From Bifidobacteriaceae bacterium (lineage in GTDB: Bacteria > Actinomycetota > Actinomycetes > Actinomycetales > WQXJ01): a stretch of 56,451 nt of DNA. Position 1 is the first letter of the stretch. The number at the start of each line of letters is the position of its first letter. The DNA is taken from the NCBI GenBank assembly GCA_031281585.1, contig JAITFE010000091.1, positions 1-56,451 on the forward strand, read 5' to 3'. Positions 26,261-35,922 of the stretch are shown one piece after another. The position numbers and the translations under genes are program-made. Under the pieces are notes generated by a model. The model saw only the letters and a program-made list of their open reading frames with translations. It had not been told where the DNA came from and ran no database searches.

Positions 26261-28261
<2,001 letters not shown>

Positions 28262-28291
28262 CAGGCTGCCAACCGACTTTTCGGGATAGCT

Positions 28292-28336
28292 GCCCGATGC
28301 CGTCTGGTCACCAGACGGCATCGGGCGTCGTTTTTT
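28292..28336 (+). terminator. Intrinsic terminator of gdhA
   Basis: A perfect 16-bp stem (GCCCGATGCCGTCTGG and its reverse complement) with a 3-base TCA loop, then GTCG and six T residues. It lies 31 bases after the gdhA stop. Confidence 0.92.
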
Positions 28337-28440
28337 GGACCGCCGGTTGGCGACCGGGCCGTCGCGGTCCTGGGCGCCGGCCGCCGTCTCACCACCGCGT
28401 CCGGCCCCCGGGCGGGGCCGCGCGCCGGACGAGGCGGTGA

Positions 28441-28446
28441 TAGAAC
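28441..28446 (+). promoter_or_regulatory. Possible -10 box (TAGAAC) of a leaderless start
   Basis: TAGAAC ends 6 bases before the GTG at 28453, the same spacing as six clearer cases in this window. The last base departs from TANNNT, so this is the weakest of the set. Confidence 0.35.
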
Positions 28447-28452
28447 GGCGCG

Positions 28453-29094
28453 GTGAGGCTCACCAAATATCAGCATTCCTGCATGACTCTGGAGAAGAAC
28501 GGGCAACTGTTGGTGATAGACCCCGGGGTCTACACCGAGGACCTGCCGGCCGACCTGCGCGGGGTGGTGGCGACGGTGGTGACCCACGAGCACCCCGACC
28601 ACTTCGACCCTCCCCACCTGACCCGGTTGGCCCGTGCCAACCCTGGTATGCCGGTGATCACCGTGGCGGCCGTGGCGGATCAGCTGCCGCCCGGCGTGAC
28701 CGGACAGGCGGTTGAATCCGGCGCCCAGGTCCAGGCCGGGCCTTACGCGCTGACTTTCTACGGCTCGACGCACGCGCAGGTGGCGCCGGGAATGCCAGCG
28801 GTGCCCTGCCTGGGGGTCATGGTGGACCAAAAGCTCGCCTACGCGGGGGACGCTTTCCCGGCCCCGCCCCAGCCGCCGACGGCGGTGGCGGTCCCGGTCG
28901 CGGGCGCCTGGCTGAGCGGCGAGGACGTGATCGAATACGTCCAAACGCTGCGGGCTGGCGTGGCGTTCCCGGTGCATGAGGCGCTCGCGTCCGAACGCGG
29001 GCTGAACTTGCTCAACGCCGCCGTGGCGGGCGCCGCCGAGGCCGCCAGCCTGCGGTGGCAAGTCCTGGCGCCCGGCGAGTCGATCGAGCTTTGA
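28453..29094 (+). CDS. Metallo-beta-lactamase-fold hydrolase (UlaG-like)
   Basis: A 213-residue protein with the metal-binding motif THEHPDHFDP (H45, H47, D49, H50), an early His in YQHSCMTLE (H8), the Asp of YAGDAF and a late His in FPVHEAL. This is the short MBL-fold type related to UlaG and to metal-dependent hydrolases of unknown substrate, common in actinobacteria. The GTG start at 28453 lacks a Shine-Dalgarno at normal distance; a -10-like TAGAAC lies 6 bases upstream. It converges with the next gene, with 4 bases between stops. The exact substrate is unknown. Confidence 0.88.
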   Translation: MRLTKYQHSCMTLEKNGQLLVIDPGVYTEDLPADLRGVVATVVTHEHPDHFDPPHLTRLARANPGMPVITVAAVADQLPPGVTGQAVESGAQVQAGPYALTFYGSTHAQVAPGMPAVPCLGVMVDQKLAYAGDAFPAPPQPPTAVAVPVAGAWLSGEDVIEYVQTLRAGVAFPVHEALASERGLNLLNAAVAGAAEAASLRWQVLAPGESIEL

Positions 29095-29098
29095 GGCG

Positions 29099-30352
29099 CT
29101 AAGGCAGCGAGGTGTTCAGGAGCATTATGCCAAGCGCAATCATCACGACCGCGCCGATCAGCGCCAGAGCGCCGATCGCGCGGACCAAGTCCGTGCTGCG
29201 GGTCCGCCGCAACGAGAATCCGGATGCGATGATGCTGATCGCGGAGATCGCGATGATGGCCCAGCCGTGGAACTGGGCGGTGCTGGCGACCGCGTCGATG
29301 TTGGGGCAGCCATCGCTGCAGGCCAGCACCTGGGCGTGGATCCGACCCCAGACCACCGCCGACACGGCCACCATGATCGCGGCGCACGCCGCCAGGCAGG
29401 CCTCCACAATCCACGAATGCGGGACGGCCGGAGCCTGAGGCCGCACGGTGGACGCCTGGGCCAGGCTGCGGTAGCCGGCCCTGGACGGCGACGCGAAGTC
29501 GACTGGCGCGCTGGTCGGCCACTGCGGCTGCGCGAACGCCGGCGCAGTGGCGCCGTAAGCCGGGAACGGCCCGAAAGCCTGGGGCATTGACGGCGCCGCC
29601 ATCGGCTGGGCCATCGCCTGCATCATGGGTTGGGACATCGGCTGGGCCATTGGCTGCACCATGGGCGAGGGCATGGGCTGGGCCATCGCCTGGGGCATGG
29701 CCTGGATCATCGGCTGGCTCACCATCTGGCCCATCATTGGAACCGCCTGGACGCCGAAGGCGCCACCAGCCGCCATCGGCATGGCGGCAAGGCCCGATGG
29801 CTGCCACACCATAGCCATCTGACCGGTGGCGGGCGGCAAGACCATCGGCACGGGCGCCTGCACGAGCGGCGAATCCGGGGACGGCGCCGGACGGGGCAGC
29901 CGGTCTTGGGTTGGGCGGGCCTCAAGGCGGTTGCGAACCGCCCCGTATTCGCGGCCGCCCCCCTGGGGGGGCTGCGCGGCGCGCGGTTGCGTGGCGCGCG
30001 GCTGCACCACGGCCGCCACGGCCGCCTGAACCGCCGCTTGGGCGTCCGGCGACCCAGGACCGGTGGCGGGATGCGAAGCCTCGGGTTCGGCCGAGTCCGC
30101 CTCGGCCGAACCCACGTCGTAGACCAAGGCGCCGCAGTCGTTGCAGCTCACGTCGCCGCCCCAGGCTCGGTGGCACAGGCCACAGCGCAACGCGCCGTCC
30201 GGCACGTGCGCCGCGGTGGCCGTCTCCGGCGCGGCTGTGTATGAGGTGGCGCCGCCAGTCGGCGGATGGGTCTGGGCGACCGAGGTGAAGCTTGGCGCGG
30301 TCGACTGCAACAGCGTCTGCTCTAGAGCCAAATACTGCGGATTGCTTGTCAT
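29099..30352 (-). CDS. Zinc-ribbon, QPM-repeat, multi-pass membrane protein
   Basis: A 417-residue protein I cannot name. Residues 57-74 form a zinc ribbon (CGLC ... CNDCG, Cys 57, 60, 70, 73). A long Pro/Ala/Gln-rich linker follows, then a Met-Gln-Pro tract near residues 205-250 made of QPM, QAM and SPM triplets. The C-terminal third has three membrane helices (VEACLAACAAIMVAVSAVV; WAIIAISAISIIAS; GALALIGAVVMIALG). Such ribbon-linker-helix proteins are often envelope or secretion accessory proteins in actinobacteria. ATG 30352 has GGTGG about 7 bases upstream; GTG 30361 is an alternative. The Met-rich tract could bind a soft metal or form a sticky linker, but this is speculation. Confidence 0.75.
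   Translation of the reverse strand: MTSNPQYLALEQTLLQSTAPSFTSVAQTHPPTGGATSYTAAPETATAAHVPDGALRCGLCHRAWGGDVSCNDCGALVYDVGSAEADSAEPEASHPATGPGSPDAQAAVQAAVAAVVQPRATQPRAAQPPQGGGREYGAVRNRLEARPTQDRLPRPAPSPDSPLVQAPVPMVLPPATGQMAMVWQPSGLAAMPMAAGGAFGVQAVPMMGQMVSQPMIQAMPQAMAQPMPSPMVQPMAQPMSQPMMQAMAQPMAAPSMPQAFGPFPAYGATAPAFAQPQWPTSAPVDFASPSRAGYRSLAQASTVRPQAPAVPHSWIVEACLAACAAIMVAVSAVVWGRIHAQVLACSDGCPNIDAVASTAQFHGWAIIAISAISIIASGFSLRRTRSTDLVRAIGALALIGAVVMIALGIMLLNTSLP
29590..29740. repeat. Minisatellite coding for the QPM tract
   Basis: Degenerate 12-base units around GGCTGGGCCATC, with variants CATGGGCTGGGCC and CATCGGCTGG, repeat about ten times. On the minus strand they encode QPM/QAM triplets. Copy number could vary between strains. 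Confidence 0.7.
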
Positions 30353-30535
30353 AATGACCACCCTGGGAACGGATCACTAATGGGGAAGTGCCAGTCACCC
30401 CCATTGTGCCACTAATTCTAAATGCCGCTGGACGCGCTTTCTTTCCCGACTGCGCAGAAACGCTGATTTCATTTCCGGCAATGTGGGGGCGGACCAAATT
30501 GAAGCGGCCGCCGCCAGCCCACGCGCGCGGGCTGC

Positions 30536-30552
30536 GGACGCGGCCCGCGTCC
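30536..30552 (-). terminator. Possible hairpin downstream of the deacetylase gene
   Basis: GGACGCG, GCC loop, CGCGTCC lies 14 bases after the stop of the minus-strand deacetylase gene. No T-tract follows, so it may only pause or stabilise the transcript. Confidence 0.3.
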
Positions 30553-30565
30553 GGGCGGGGGCGCC

Positions 30566-31438
30566 TCAAGGGGTCAGCGCGCCCGTCCTGGGACCAGAAT
30601 AAATGGCCTGGTCAGGCGCTATTGGGCTATTGAACAAGCCGGCCACGGTGACCAATTGAAAGCCCTTCGCCCGCAGTCCGGCGACAATTCCCGGCAGGGC
30701 GTCGATGGTCTCCGCCACCGTGTCATGCATCAGAATGATCGAACCGGGTTTCGGATCGTTAACGGCGTGCTCCAGGATCTTCGCCCCGTCGTGGCTGGAC
30801 CAGTCCATGGTGTCCACGTCCCACAGGACGAAGATCTTGCCCGTGCAGCCGCGCAGGATGGCGTCACTCCAACTGCCGTAGGGCGGCCGCACAAAGGGCG
30901 ACTCGAACCCGGACGCGTCGCGGATCGCCCGGGCGGTCCGGTCCGCGTCCGCGCAGGCTTGCTCAATCGAGACCTTCTTCATGTCGGTGTGATTCCACGA
31001 ATGGCCGCCGACCAAATGGCCGTCCTCCACTTGGCGTTTGACGGAGTCGGGGCGGTTCGCGGAATTTTGGCCGGTGTTGAAGAAAGTCGCCTTGACGCCC
31101 AGTTCCGCGAGCTTGTCCAGCAAAGCCGTCGAATAGGCGGACGGACCGTCGTCGAACGTCAACGCGACGCAGGCGACCACCGCGCAGTCGACGCCCCCCG
31201 CCGGTGGCGGAGGGGGCGGAGGCGGCTCCGGGCTCGGCGTGGGCGGCTCCGCCTTGGCGACTTGCGGAGGGGGCGTGAAGCTGACGGTCTCACGCGGCGT
31301 CGCCTGCGCCACCGTGCCTTTGGCGGGCAGCATCGCCAAGAAAGAGACGAAACCCAGGCAGAGCACTCCAATGGCAAGGGCGATTGACGCCCGCCACGCT
31401 CTCCAGCTTTCCCCGCTGCCGCCAGAGCCCCGTTTCAA
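30566..31438 (-). CDS. NodB-type polysaccharide deacetylase, membrane-anchored
   Basis: About 290 residues. A short basic N-terminus is followed by a signal-anchor helix (ASIALAIGVLCLGFVSFLAML), a Pro-rich spacer (PSPEPPPPPPPP) and a NodB domain. The five NodB motifs are visible: TFDDGP, HSWNHT with both His ligands, RPPYG, WDVDTMDW and ILMHD. Such enzymes N-deacetylate peptidoglycan GlcNAc or surface polysaccharide outside the cell, often giving lysozyme resistance. I favour TTG 31438, which has GGGAG 10 bases upstream and gives a natural MKRG... start; TTG 31489 is possible but lacks a ribosome binding site. Two Cys flank the domain start (DCAVVAC). Divergent from cysK. Confidence 0.88.
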   Translation of the reverse strand: MKRGSGGSGESWRAWRASIALAIGVLCLGFVSFLAMLPAKGTVAQATPRETVSFTPPPQVAKAEPPTPSPEPPPPPPPPAGGVDCAVVACVALTFDDGPSAYSTALLDKLAELGVKATFFNTGQNSANRPDSVKRQVEDGHLVGGHSWNHTDMKKVSIEQACADADRTARAIRDASGFESPFVRPPYGSWSDAILRGCTGKIFVLWDVDTMDWSSHDGAKILEHAVNDPKPGSIILMHDTVAETIDALPGIVAGLRAKGFQLVTVAGLFNSPIAPDQAIYSGPRTGALTP

Positions 31439-31727
31439 AATCGCGCTACTCCCTGCCTGCCACCGCTCAACCGCTACTGCCCGTGTCAAACCAATTGTCG
31501 CCGCTTAAAGCCATCGTTCCGTCATCCCTGACGGCATTTCTCGTATTTTGGTCCCCTTGCGGGGCGGCGGGACGGCCGCAGGCCGTCTCGGGGCCCCCGG
31601 ACCCGCGTCCGCGAAGCCCGGCCGCGACCTTTACAGTGTTGGTGACGCGTGCGTCGCTCACCTAAGCTGACGCCCGGTGCCGCCACACGGCATCGTCCAC
31701 CACAGGGGACCTATAAGGAGACCGCCA

Positions 31728-32672
31728 ATGTCAAGAATCTACTCCGACGCTTCCGAAATCACGGGCAACACCCCGCTAGTCAAGATCAACCGTTTGGGCA
31801 AGAACTTGGCGCCCGGAGCGCAGGTGTTGGGCAAGCTGGAGTTCTACAACCCGGCTGGCAGCGTGAAAGACCGGATCGGCGTGGCCATAGTCGACGCCGC
31901 AGAGGCTGCCGGGGCGCTCAAACCCGGCGGGACTATCGTGGAGGGCACCAGCGGCAACACCGGAATCGCGCTGGCCTTCGTGGGCGCCGCCCGCGGCTAC
32001 CATGTTGTGCTGACAATGCCGGAATCCATGTCCAAGGAGCGCCGAGCGCTGCTGCGGGCCTTCGGCGCCGAATTGGTCCTGACCCCCGCCTCGGAGGGCA
32101 TGAAGGGCGCCGTCGCCGCCGCCGAGAAGATCGCCTCCGAGCGGCCCGGCGCGATCCTGGCCCGCCAGTTCGAGAACGAGGCCAACCCGGAAATCCACCG
32201 GCGCACCACGGCCGAGGAGATTTGGGCCGACACCGACGGCGCGGTCGACGTGGTTGTGGGCGGAGTGGGCACCGGCGGCACCATCACCGGTGTGGGCCAA
32301 GTCATCAAGGGCCGCAAGCCGTCCCTCAAGGTCATTGCCGTGGAACCCGCCGAGTCGCCGCTGCTGTCGGAAGGCACCGCCGGCCCGCACAAGATTCAGG
32401 GCATTGGCGCCAACTTTGTCCCCGACGTCTTGGACACCAACATCTACGACGAGGTCATTCGCATCGCCTCCGATGACGCCATCGCCACCGCGCGCGCCGC
32501 CGCCACCGAGGAAGGCCTCCTGGTGGGCATCTCCTCCGGCGCGGCCCTGGCCGCCGCGATCGAGTACGCCCAACGGCCTGAGGCCGCAGGCCAACTGATC
32601 GTCGCGATTGTGCCGGACTTCGGCGAGCGCTACCTCTCGACCGTCCTTTATTCCGACCTGCTCGATTCCTGA
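31728..32672 (+). CDS. cysK: Cysteine synthase A (O-acetylserine sulfhydrylase)
   Basis: A 314-residue PLP enzyme that makes cysteine from O-acetylserine and sulfide. The PLP Lys lies in [11 protein letters not shown] (K47); the substrate loop is GTSGNTG (73-79), the phosphate-binding loop is [10 protein letters not shown], and the PLP-nitrogen Ser is in GISSGAA. Length is typical. ATG 31728 has AAGGAG 7 bases upstream, a strong ribosome binding site. Serine acetyltransferase follows 29 bases later, so the operon carries both steps of cysteine synthesis and the two proteins probably form the cysteine synthase complex. Confidence 0.97.
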   Translation: MSRIYSDASEITGNTPLVKINRLGKNLAPGAQVLGKLEFYNPAGSVKDRIGVAIVDAAEAAGALKPGGTIVEGTSGNTGIALAFVGAARGYHVVLTMPESMSKERRALLRAFGAELVLTPASEGMKGAVAAAEKIASERPGAILARQFENEANPEIHRRTTAEEIWADTDGAVDVVVGGVGTGGTITGVGQVIKGRKPSLKVIAVEPAESPLLSEGTAGPHKIQGIGANFVPDVLDTNIYDEVIRIASDDAIATARAAATEEGLLVGISSGAALAAAIEYAQRPEAAGQLIVAIVPDFGERYLSTVLYSDLLDS

Positions 32673-32701
32673 CGTCTTCGGGCGGGCTGATAATAGGAGG
32701 C

Positions 32702-33307
32702 ATGACCGCTTCCCAGTCCACCGTTTCGATCACAGGTTTGCGGCGGTTCGCGCGGGTGCTGCGCGACGATTTGGCGACCGCGCAGCGCCTCGACCCGGCC
32801 GCGCGCAACAAAATCGAGGTGGCGCTCGCCTATCCGGGCGTCCACGCCTTGTGGATTCACCGCCTGACCCACCGCATGTGGCGCGAGCCGTTGCTGCGGC
32901 TGCCCGCCCGCCTGATTTCGCAGTTGGCGCGTTTTGGGACCGGCGTTGAGATCCACCCCGGCGCGGTCTTGGGCGAACGTCTCTTCATTGACCACGGCAT
33001 GGGCGTGGTCATCGGGGAAACCGCCGAGGTGGGCGATGACGTGCTGTTGTTCCACGGGGTCACGCTCGGCGGCCGCTCAATGGTCAAAGGCAAACGGCAC
33101 CCGACGATCGGCGACCGGGTGACGATCGGCGCCGGCGCCAAAGTCTTGGGCCCCATCACCGTGGGCGACGACGCCCGGATCGGCGCCAACTCCGTGGTGG
33201 TCCACGACGTGCCCCCCGCCGGGGTCGTGGTGGGCGTGCCCGGCAAGGTCCGCCGGGTCAAGGCCCGCGAACAAGGCCTCTTGGAGGACGCGGCTCTTTG
33301 GATCTGA
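32702..33307 (+). CDS. cysE: Serine O-acetyltransferase
   Basis: A 201-residue hexapeptide-repeat acyltransferase that makes O-acetylserine from serine and acetyl-CoA. The N-terminal helical part is short (about 75 residues), as in EpsC/CysE of Gram-positives. The left-handed beta-helix holds [20 protein letters not shown] (catalytic D97/H98) and [10 protein letters not shown] (H118). The C-terminus ends in Ile, as expected for insertion into the CysK active site. AGGAGG lies only 1 base before the ATG, unusually tight, yet no better downstream start exists. A GATAAT 7 bases upstream of the ATG might also serve as a -10. Confidence 0.95.
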   Translation: MTASQSTVSITGLRRFARVLRDDLATAQRLDPAARNKIEVALAYPGVHALWIHRLTHRMWREPLLRLPARLISQLARFGTGVEIHPGAVLGERLFIDHGMGVVIGETAEVGDDVLLFHGVTLGGRSMVKGKRHPTIGDRVTIGAGAKVLGPITVGDDARIGANSVVVHDVPPAGVVVGVPGKVRRVKAREQGLLEDAALWI

Positions 33308-33322
33308 CTCCGGCGCCCGGCG

Positions 33323-35314
33323 TCACCAAATGGTAACGCGCTGGTCCGGCGGCAGGTAGAGGGAGTCGCCCGGGGCCACGCCGAAAACGTCGTAGAAGGC
33401 GTCTAGGTTGCGGACCACGCCGTTGCACCGGAACTCCGGCGGCGAGTGCGGGTCGACCGCCAAGAGCATCGCCTCCTGCTGCGGCCGCGACTTCTGGCGC
33501 CATGACTGGGACCAGCCGTAGAAGAAGCGCTCCCCGGCGGTGAGGCCGTCGATCGCCGGCCCCTCGCTGAGGCCCGCGCGGTCCAACGCTATCCGGTAGG
33601 CGCGCCAGGCGATCGCCAGCCCGCCCAGGTCGCCGATGTTCTCGCCGATCGTCAGCGCCCCGTTGACGTGCGCCGGGCCATCCGGCAAGTCGAGGCTGAA
33701 AGCGTCGTATTGGGCGATCAACGCCTTGGTTCGCTCTTCGAAGGCTTGGCGGTCGGCGTCCGTCCACCAGTCGGTCAAGCGGCCCGCGCCGTCATACTTC
33801 GAGCCCTGGTCGTCAAACCCGTGCCCGATCTCATGTCCGATCACCGCGCCGATCCCGCCGTAGTTGGCGGCGTCCTCGGCCTGGGCGTCAAAGAAGGGCG
33901 GCTGCAGGATCGCGGCCGGGAACACGATCTCATTCAGGCCGGGGTTGTAGTAGGCGTTGACGGTCTGCGGGTTCATCAGCCACTCCGTCCGGTCCACCGG
34001 GCCGCCCAGTTTGCGCAGCTCCCGGTTGGTCTCATGGGCGGCCGCCGCCCTGACGTTGTTGAGGAGGTCGCCGGGTTCCAGGCGCAGGCCCGAATAGTCC
34101 CGCCATTTGTCGGGGTAGCCAATCTTGGGCGTGAAGGCCGCCAGTTTGGCCAGCGCCTTGGCTTTGGTCTCCTCCCCCAGCCAATCGAGTTCCTGGATGG
34201 ACCGCCGGTAGGCCTCGATCAAGTCCGCCACCAGTTGGACCATGCGGGCCTTGTGGTCGGCCGGGAAATGCCGTTCGACGTAGAACCGCCCCACCAATTC
34301 GCCCAGGTAGCCGTCCACCAGCGACACTCCGCGCTTCCAGCGGTCCCGCAGTTGCTCCATGCCCTGCAAGGTCCGGCCGTTGAAGTCGAAGGCCGCCTCC
34401 ACCAACTCCTCGTTCAGAAGCGACGCGCGGGCGGCGATCACCCTCCACACCGCCCAGGCCTTCCAGTCCGCGAGCGGCGTGTCCCGCCATGTCACCGCCA
34501 TTTCGGTGACGTAGGAAGGCTCCATCAGGACGAGGGCGTCCCAGTTGGCGGAGCCGCCCACGGGGCCGTCGATCGCGCGGGCCCACTCCTCCCACGGGAA
34601 GCTCGGGGCCAGGGCGCGCAGGCCGTCGAAGCTGGTCGGGTTGTAGGTGGCGGTGGCGTCGCGGTCCTTGACCACGTCCCAGTGCGCCGACGCCAGGCAT
34701 TCCTCCAACCTGTAAACGCGCTCCGCGAGCTCCGCCGGTTCGCGGTATGGGTGGGTCACCTCAAACAACTCGGGCAGATCCTTGCCGACCAGCGCGAACA
34801 TCCGCGCTATGTGCTCGCGGTACGCCTCGCGGATGCGGGCGTGCTGGTCCTCGCGGTAGTAGGCCTCGTCTGGCAGACCAATCCCGCTTTGATGAAGGTT
34901 CAGCACGTAACGGTCCGGCGCGCCCGGATCGGTGTCGACGTACAGTCCGACCACATCGCCGATGCCGCTCCGAGACAGCCCGCCCAGCACCCGCGCCAAC
35001 GCCTCGGGGCTTTGGGCGGACCCGAGCTGCCGCAGCTCGGGGAGCAGCGGACGGGCGCCGAGAGCCTCGACCCGGTCGGTGTCCATGAAGCTGCCGTACA
35101 AGGCTCCAACCAAGCTGTCGGGCGCTTGGTCTTCGATAATTTGCCTGGTCAGGAGCTCGGAGAGGTCGCGCAGCTCGCGGAACGCCCCGTCCGAGCCCCG
35201 GTCGGGCGGGATCACGAACGTCTCCAGCCAACGCCCGTTGACGTGACGGTACAGGTCGTCCTGCGGGCGGATGGAACGGTCGAAGTTGGCGGTGACGATG
35301 CCTGATTGAGCCAT
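33323..35314 (-). CDS. M13-family (neprilysin/PepO-like) metallopeptidase
   Basis: A 663-residue zinc endopeptidase. The zinc site is VIGHEIGHGFDDQG (H494, E495, H498), with the third ligand in GENIGDLGG about 65 residues on. The substrate-binding motif NAYYNPGLNEIVFPAAIL precedes it, and the C-terminus ends with a Trp (RVTIW) as M13 members do. No signal peptide is present, so it should act in the cytoplasm on peptides. The ATG at 35314 has no Shine-Dalgarno; TAGGCT ends 6 bases upstream, suggesting a leaderless mRNA. It converges with cysE (15 bases between stops) and diverges from rpiB. Confidence 0.94.
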   Translation of the reverse strand: MAQSGIVTANFDRSIRPQDDLYRHVNGRWLETFVIPPDRGSDGAFRELRDLSELLTRQIIEDQAPDSLVGALYGSFMDTDRVEALGARPLLPELRQLGSAQSPEALARVLGGLSRSGIGDVVGLYVDTDPGAPDRYVLNLHQSGIGLPDEAYYREDQHARIREAYREHIARMFALVGKDLPELFEVTHPYREPAELAERVYRLEECLASAHWDVVKDRDATATYNPTSFDGLRALAPSFPWEEWARAIDGPVGGSANWDALVLMEPSYVTEMAVTWRDTPLADWKAWAVWRVIAARASLLNEELVEAAFDFNGRTLQGMEQLRDRWKRGVSLVDGYLGELVGRFYVERHFPADHKARMVQLVADLIEAYRRSIQELDWLGEETKAKALAKLAAFTPKIGYPDKWRDYSGLRLEPGDLLNNVRAAAAHETNRELRKLGGPVDRTEWLMNPQTVNAYYNPGLNEIVFPAAILQPPFFDAQAEDAANYGGIGAVIGHEIGHGFDDQGSKYDGAGRLTDWWTDADRQAFEERTKALIAQYDAFSLDLPDGPAHVNGALTIGENIGDLGGLAIAWRAYRIALDRAGLSEGPAIDGLTAGERFFYGWSQSWRQKSRPQQEAMLLAVDPHSPPEFRCNGVVRNLDAFYDVFGVAPGDSLYLPPDQRVTIW

Positions 35315-35320
35315 TCAGCC

Positions 35321-35326
35321 AGCCTA
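35321..35326 (-). promoter_or_regulatory. -10 box (TAGGCT) for the M13 peptidase gene
   Basis: TAGGCT on the minus strand ends 6 bases before the ATG, which would place transcription start at the A of the ATG. There is no Shine-Dalgarno. Confidence 0.6.
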
Positions 35327-35385
35327 AGGCCCCTTGGGCGACCTCGCGGCGGCGGCGGGCCCGGCCCGCCCCGATTTGAACCTCA

Positions 35386-35391
35386 TATCAT
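35386..35391 (+). promoter_or_regulatory. -10 box (TATCAT) for rpiB
   Basis: TATCAT ends 6 bases before the rpiB ATG at 35398; the intervening GTTGGG is at best a weak ribosome binding site. Likely leaderless. Confidence 0.6.
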
Positions 35392-35397
35392 GTTGGG

Positions 35398-35853
35398 ATG
35401 CGCATCCACCTGGCCTCCGACCACGCCGGCTTCGAGTTGAAACGGGCCCTGCACGACCATTTGACGGACGCGGGCCACGCGGTTGTGGACCACGGCGCCT
35501 TCGACTACGACCCCGCAGACGACTATCCCTCGTTCTGCTTCGACGCCGGCCAGGCGGTGGCGGCCGACCCGGGTTCGCTCGGCGTGGTGATTGGCGGCTC
35601 CGGCAACGGCGAGCAGATCGCGGCCAACAAGGTCTTGGGGGTGCGCGCCGCCCTGACCTGGTCCGTCCGCACCGCGCGCCTGGCCCGCCAGCACAACGAC
35701 GCCAACGTGGCGGGACTGGGCGCCCGCGAGCACACCATGGCGGAGGCGATCGCTATTGTCGAGGCTTTCATCGCGGAGCCCTTCTCCGGCGACGAGCGCC
35801 ACCGGCGCCGCGTCATGAAAGTCGCCGAATACGAGACGTTGGCCCACCAGTAG
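35398..35853 (+). CDS. rpiB: Ribose-5-phosphate isomerase B
   Basis: A 151-residue RpiB/LacAB-family isomerase that interconverts ribose-5-phosphate and ribulose-5-phosphate in the pentose phosphate pathway. It begins MRIHLASDHAGFELK, with the phosphate-binding Asp-His pair. The active-site loop is GGSGNGEQIAANK: the base is Glu72, not the Cys of E. coli RpiB, which is the mycobacterial/actinobacterial subtype. A conserved HNDANV segment follows. Length is normal for this subtype. pepN follows 69 bases later on the same strand. Confidence 0.96.
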   Translation: MRIHLASDHAGFELKRALHDHLTDAGHAVVDHGAFDYDPADDYPSFCFDAGQAVAADPGSLGVVIGGSGNGEQIAANKVLGVRAALTWSVRTARLARQHNDANVAGLGAREHTMAEAIAIVEAFIAEPFSGDERHRRRVMKVAEYETLAHQ

Positions 35854-35909
35854 GCTTCCCTGTAGCGGACCAGAGCCTGGGTGTTTTCGCACTTAGGCCC
35901 GCGAAGTGG

Positions 35910-35915
35910 GACAAT
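35910..35915 (+). promoter_or_regulatory. Possible -10 box (GACAAT) for pepN
   Basis: GACAAT ends 7 bases before the GTG taken as the pepN start. It is weaker than the TANNNT boxes elsewhere; pepN may instead be read through from rpiB. Confidence 0.35.
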
Positions 35916-35922
35916 CAGGCCC

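Noticed and set aside
28317-28326. CGGCATCGGG-type decamer seen several times across the window
   Set aside because: Most occurrences lie in coding sequence where they encode common Gly/Ile/Arg codons; the spacing is irregular and there is no consistent orientation.
31484-31489. TTGACA read on the minus strand at the upstream edge of the deacetylase gene, as a -35 box
   Set aside because: No TATAAT-like hexamer follows at 16-18 bases. It overlaps a possible TTG start instead.
33668-35305. A 545-codon plus-strand frame opposite the M13 peptidase gene
   Set aside because: No domain likeness; the minus-strand gene has full catalytic motifs. High-GC shadow.
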